NCBI RefSeq assembly: GCF_900313025.1
Contig: NZ_OMPQ01000002.1
Span: forward strand, 124,001-188,000
DNA: 64,000 nt
Direction: 5' to 3'
Source of the DNA: Pseudophaeobacter sp. EL27
GTDB lineage: Bacteria > Pseudomonadota > Alphaproteobacteria > Rhodobacterales > Rhodobacteraceae
The position numbers were made by a program, and so were the translations under genes. The notes under the pieces are model-generated. The model was not told where the DNA came from. It ran no database searches and worked only from the letters and a program-made list of their open reading frames with translations. Positions 62,563 to 64,000 of this stretch are shown here, piece by piece (position 1 is the first letter of the stretch; each line of letters begins with the position of its first letter).

Positions 62563-64000
62563 ATGGGTCGTGTATTGCTGCGCCTGTTGGCGGGATTGCT
62601 TTTGGTTGTGGTGGTCCTGGTGGCCGTGCTGCTGTTCAACACATTGCGTTATACGCCAGAAGCCGTGGCCAGCACCGGCGAACCCTATGATCTGAATACG
62701 AATATCGAGCAGGCAACTCAGGACCTGTCAGAGGCGGTCAAGTTTCGGACGGTCTCCACCGAGTTGAAACACCCGGATTTTGCCGCCTTCCTGACCTTTC
62801 TGGAAGAAACCTACCCGCTGGTGCACAGCACCATGAGCCGCGAAGTTCTGGCCCGGCAGACGCCGCTCTATATGTGGAAAGGCAGCGACGAGAGCTTGGC
62901 CCCTATTCTGCTGGCCGGCCATTATGACGTTGTTCCCATCGCCCCCGGTTCGCATGATCTCTGGGAGCATGAGCCGTTTTCTGGCGTCATCGACGATGAA
63001 TTTGTCTGGGGCCGCGGCACCCTGGATGACAAGGGCGCAGTTATCGCCATGCTGACCGCCGCAGAAAAGATGATTGCCGATGGTTTCACCCCCAAACGCA
63101 CGGTCTATTTCAGCTTTGGTGGCGATGAGGAAGTCGGCGGCCTGGGTGCCATGGCGGTAGCTGTTCACTTCAATAAGCTCGGCATTGAGCTGGACTGGAT
63201 GCTGGATGAAGGCTCCTTTGTGTTGGATAAGGTCATCCCCGGCCTGGACCAGCCTGTGGCAAGTATCAACCTGTCAGAAAAGGGCTATGTGACCCTGGAA
63301 CTGGTGGCCAAATCCGCAGGCGGGCATTCCTCGATGCCGCCCCGGGTGACGGCCGTAGGCCGCATCGCCAAGGCCGTGGCACGCCTGCAGGACACTCCGG
63401 TGCCGGGAGGGCTGAGCGGGTTGTCAGAGGAATTCTTTGACTCGCTGGGGCGGCATTTCTCCTTTGGTCAGCGTGTGGTCTTTGCCAACCGCTGGCTGTT
63501 CAAACCGCTGTTGGAATCCATCCTGGCGGCCTCCCCCACTACTGATGCCATGCTGCGCAGCACCACCGCACCAACCATGTTGACGGGATCGAGCAAGGAC
63601 AACGTGCTGGCGGCTGAGGCCTCCGCCAAGATCAACTTCCGCATCCACCCCCGCGATACCGTGGCCGATATCGTCGAACATGTGCGCCAAACTATCGACG
63701 ACCCGGAAATCGAAATCCGCTATGATGAAGACTTGGCAAACCCGGCCTCGCCAGTGTCTTCCTCCAGCGCTACCGGCTACGGCGACATCAAAACATCGAT
63801 TCTGGATGCCTTTGGCCCCCTGGCCACGGTGCCCGGTCTGACCATCGCCGCCACTGATGCACGCCACTATGGCAAGGCGGCCAAGAACGCCTATCGGATC
63901 AATCCCTTCAAAATCGAAGGTTCGGATCTGGCGCGCTTCCACGGCACCAATGAGCGGCTGTCGATCGAGAACCTGGAGCGCGGCATCAATTTCTTTGGCG
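62563..64000 (+). CDS. M20/M25/M40 family peptidase (3' end outside window)
   Basis: This is a metallopeptidase of the PM20D1/carboxypeptidase-S type, at least 479 residues in the window. The N-terminus is a membrane anchor or signal (LLRLLAGLLLVVVVLVAVLLF). Zinc ligands and catalytic residues are H120 and D122 in LLAGHYDVVP, D155 in WGRGTLDDKG and E189/E190 in FGGDEEVGG. A dimerisation domain with AKSAGGHSSMPP follows. GGGAGCG lies just ahead of the ATG at 62563. The last residues and stop lie beyond position 64000. Confidence 0.9.
   Translation, partial: MGRVLLRLLAGLLLVVVVLVAVLLFNTLRYTPEAVASTGEPYDLNTNIEQATQDLSEAVKFRTVSTELKHPDFAAFLTFLEETYPLVHSTMSREVLARQTPLYMWKGSDESLAPILLAGHYDVVPIAPGSHDLWEHEPFSGVIDDEFVWGRGTLDDKGAVIAMLTAAEKMIADGFTPKRTVYFSFGGDEEVGGLGAMAVAVHFNKLGIELDWMLDEGSFVLDKVIPGLDQPVASINLSEKGYVTLELVAKSAGGHSSMPPRVTAVGRIAKAVARLQDTPVPGGLSGLSEEFFDSLGRHFSFGQRVVFANRWLFKPLLESILAASPTTDAMLRSTTAPTMLTGSSKDNVLAAEASAKINFRIHPRDTVADIVEHVRQTIDDPEIEIRYDEDLANPASPVSSSSATGYGDIKTSILDAFGPLATVPGLTIAATDARHYGKAAKNAYRINPFKIEGSDLARFHGTNERLSIENLERGINFFG

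Noticed and set aside
1-64000. Prophage, CRISPR-Cas, toxin-antitoxin or other defence system
   Set aside because: No integrase, repeat-spacer array, nuclease cluster or toxin pair was found; the NYN-domain gene stands alone and is not enough.

Overview
The window looks like a stretch of chromosome from a marine alphaproteobacterium of the Rhodobacteraceae, Roseobacter group (Phaeobacter/Ruegeria-like). The evidence is gene content and order seen directly: chvI divergent from pckA, the block rpoZ-rsh-DUF2062-pdxJ-acpS-lepB-rnc-era-DUF1491-recO, F0 ATP synthase genes with both b and b' subunits kept apart from F1, a methylsuccinyl-CoA dehydrogenase (ethylmalonyl-CoA pathway), a DMSP-lyase-type cupin, and frequent GTG/TTG starts in G+C-rich DNA. 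The genus assignment is inference. No rRNA, tRNA, CRISPR array, intact insertion sequence or prophage was seen.

0-8.6 kb: end of the response regulator chvI; pckA (gluconeogenesis); dgt-like dNTPase; a cation diffusion facilitator; a TauE/SafE permease; mcd; an SGNH-hydrolase lipoprotein. 8.6-18.3 kb: a long minus-strand housekeeping run from folK and rpoZ through rsh (ppGpp), DUF2062, pdxJ, a LysE exporter, acpS, lepB, rnc, era, DUF1491 and recO, with several genes overlapping by a few bases. 18.3-26.3 kb: an NYN-domain protein, a 475-bp gap with inverted repeats, a hybrid histidine kinase, ispH, a LysE exporter, a methyltransferase overlapping rnhA, a TRIC-type channel, and a low-G+C cupin resembling DMSP lyases.

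26.3-36.3 kb: two small membrane proteins, fmt and three tandem peptide-deformylase genes (one lacking catalytic residues), a MalY/PatB C-S lyase, an L,D-transpeptidase, a glutathionyl-hydroquinone reductase, cobC-cobD (cobalamin), and an MltB-type lytic transglycosylase. 36.4-44.5 kb: a YbjN protein, smc, a lipoprotein, an aminotransferase divergent from a FadR-type regulator, an A+T-richer orphan gene and a DUF1330 protein. 44.6-47.4 kb: the F0 operon atpI-atpB-atpE-atpF'-atpF. 47.6-54.9 kb: a second TauE permease with no usual start codon, an ArsR regulator, EamA/LysR/azoR, a prolyl-tRNA editing protein, an EF-G-like protein with a degraded GTPase domain, and a small membrane protein.

54.9-64 kb: a translation-centred block: a candidate 6S RNA, ffh, three coupled GNAT acetyltransferases, a chorismate mutase, rpsP, bluB, a 46-residue membrane peptide, rimM, an inverted APH-fold kinase and trmD, then an M20 peptidase cut by the window end. 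The most unusual signals are the catalytically degenerate deformylase beside two intact ones, the EF-G-like protein without a recognisable DTPG motif, the GNAT trio in the ffh-rpsP-trmD block, a dispersed repeat that keeps a hairpin while changing its stem sequence (three copies), and a perfect LacI-type palindrome upstream of the DMSP-lyase-like gene.
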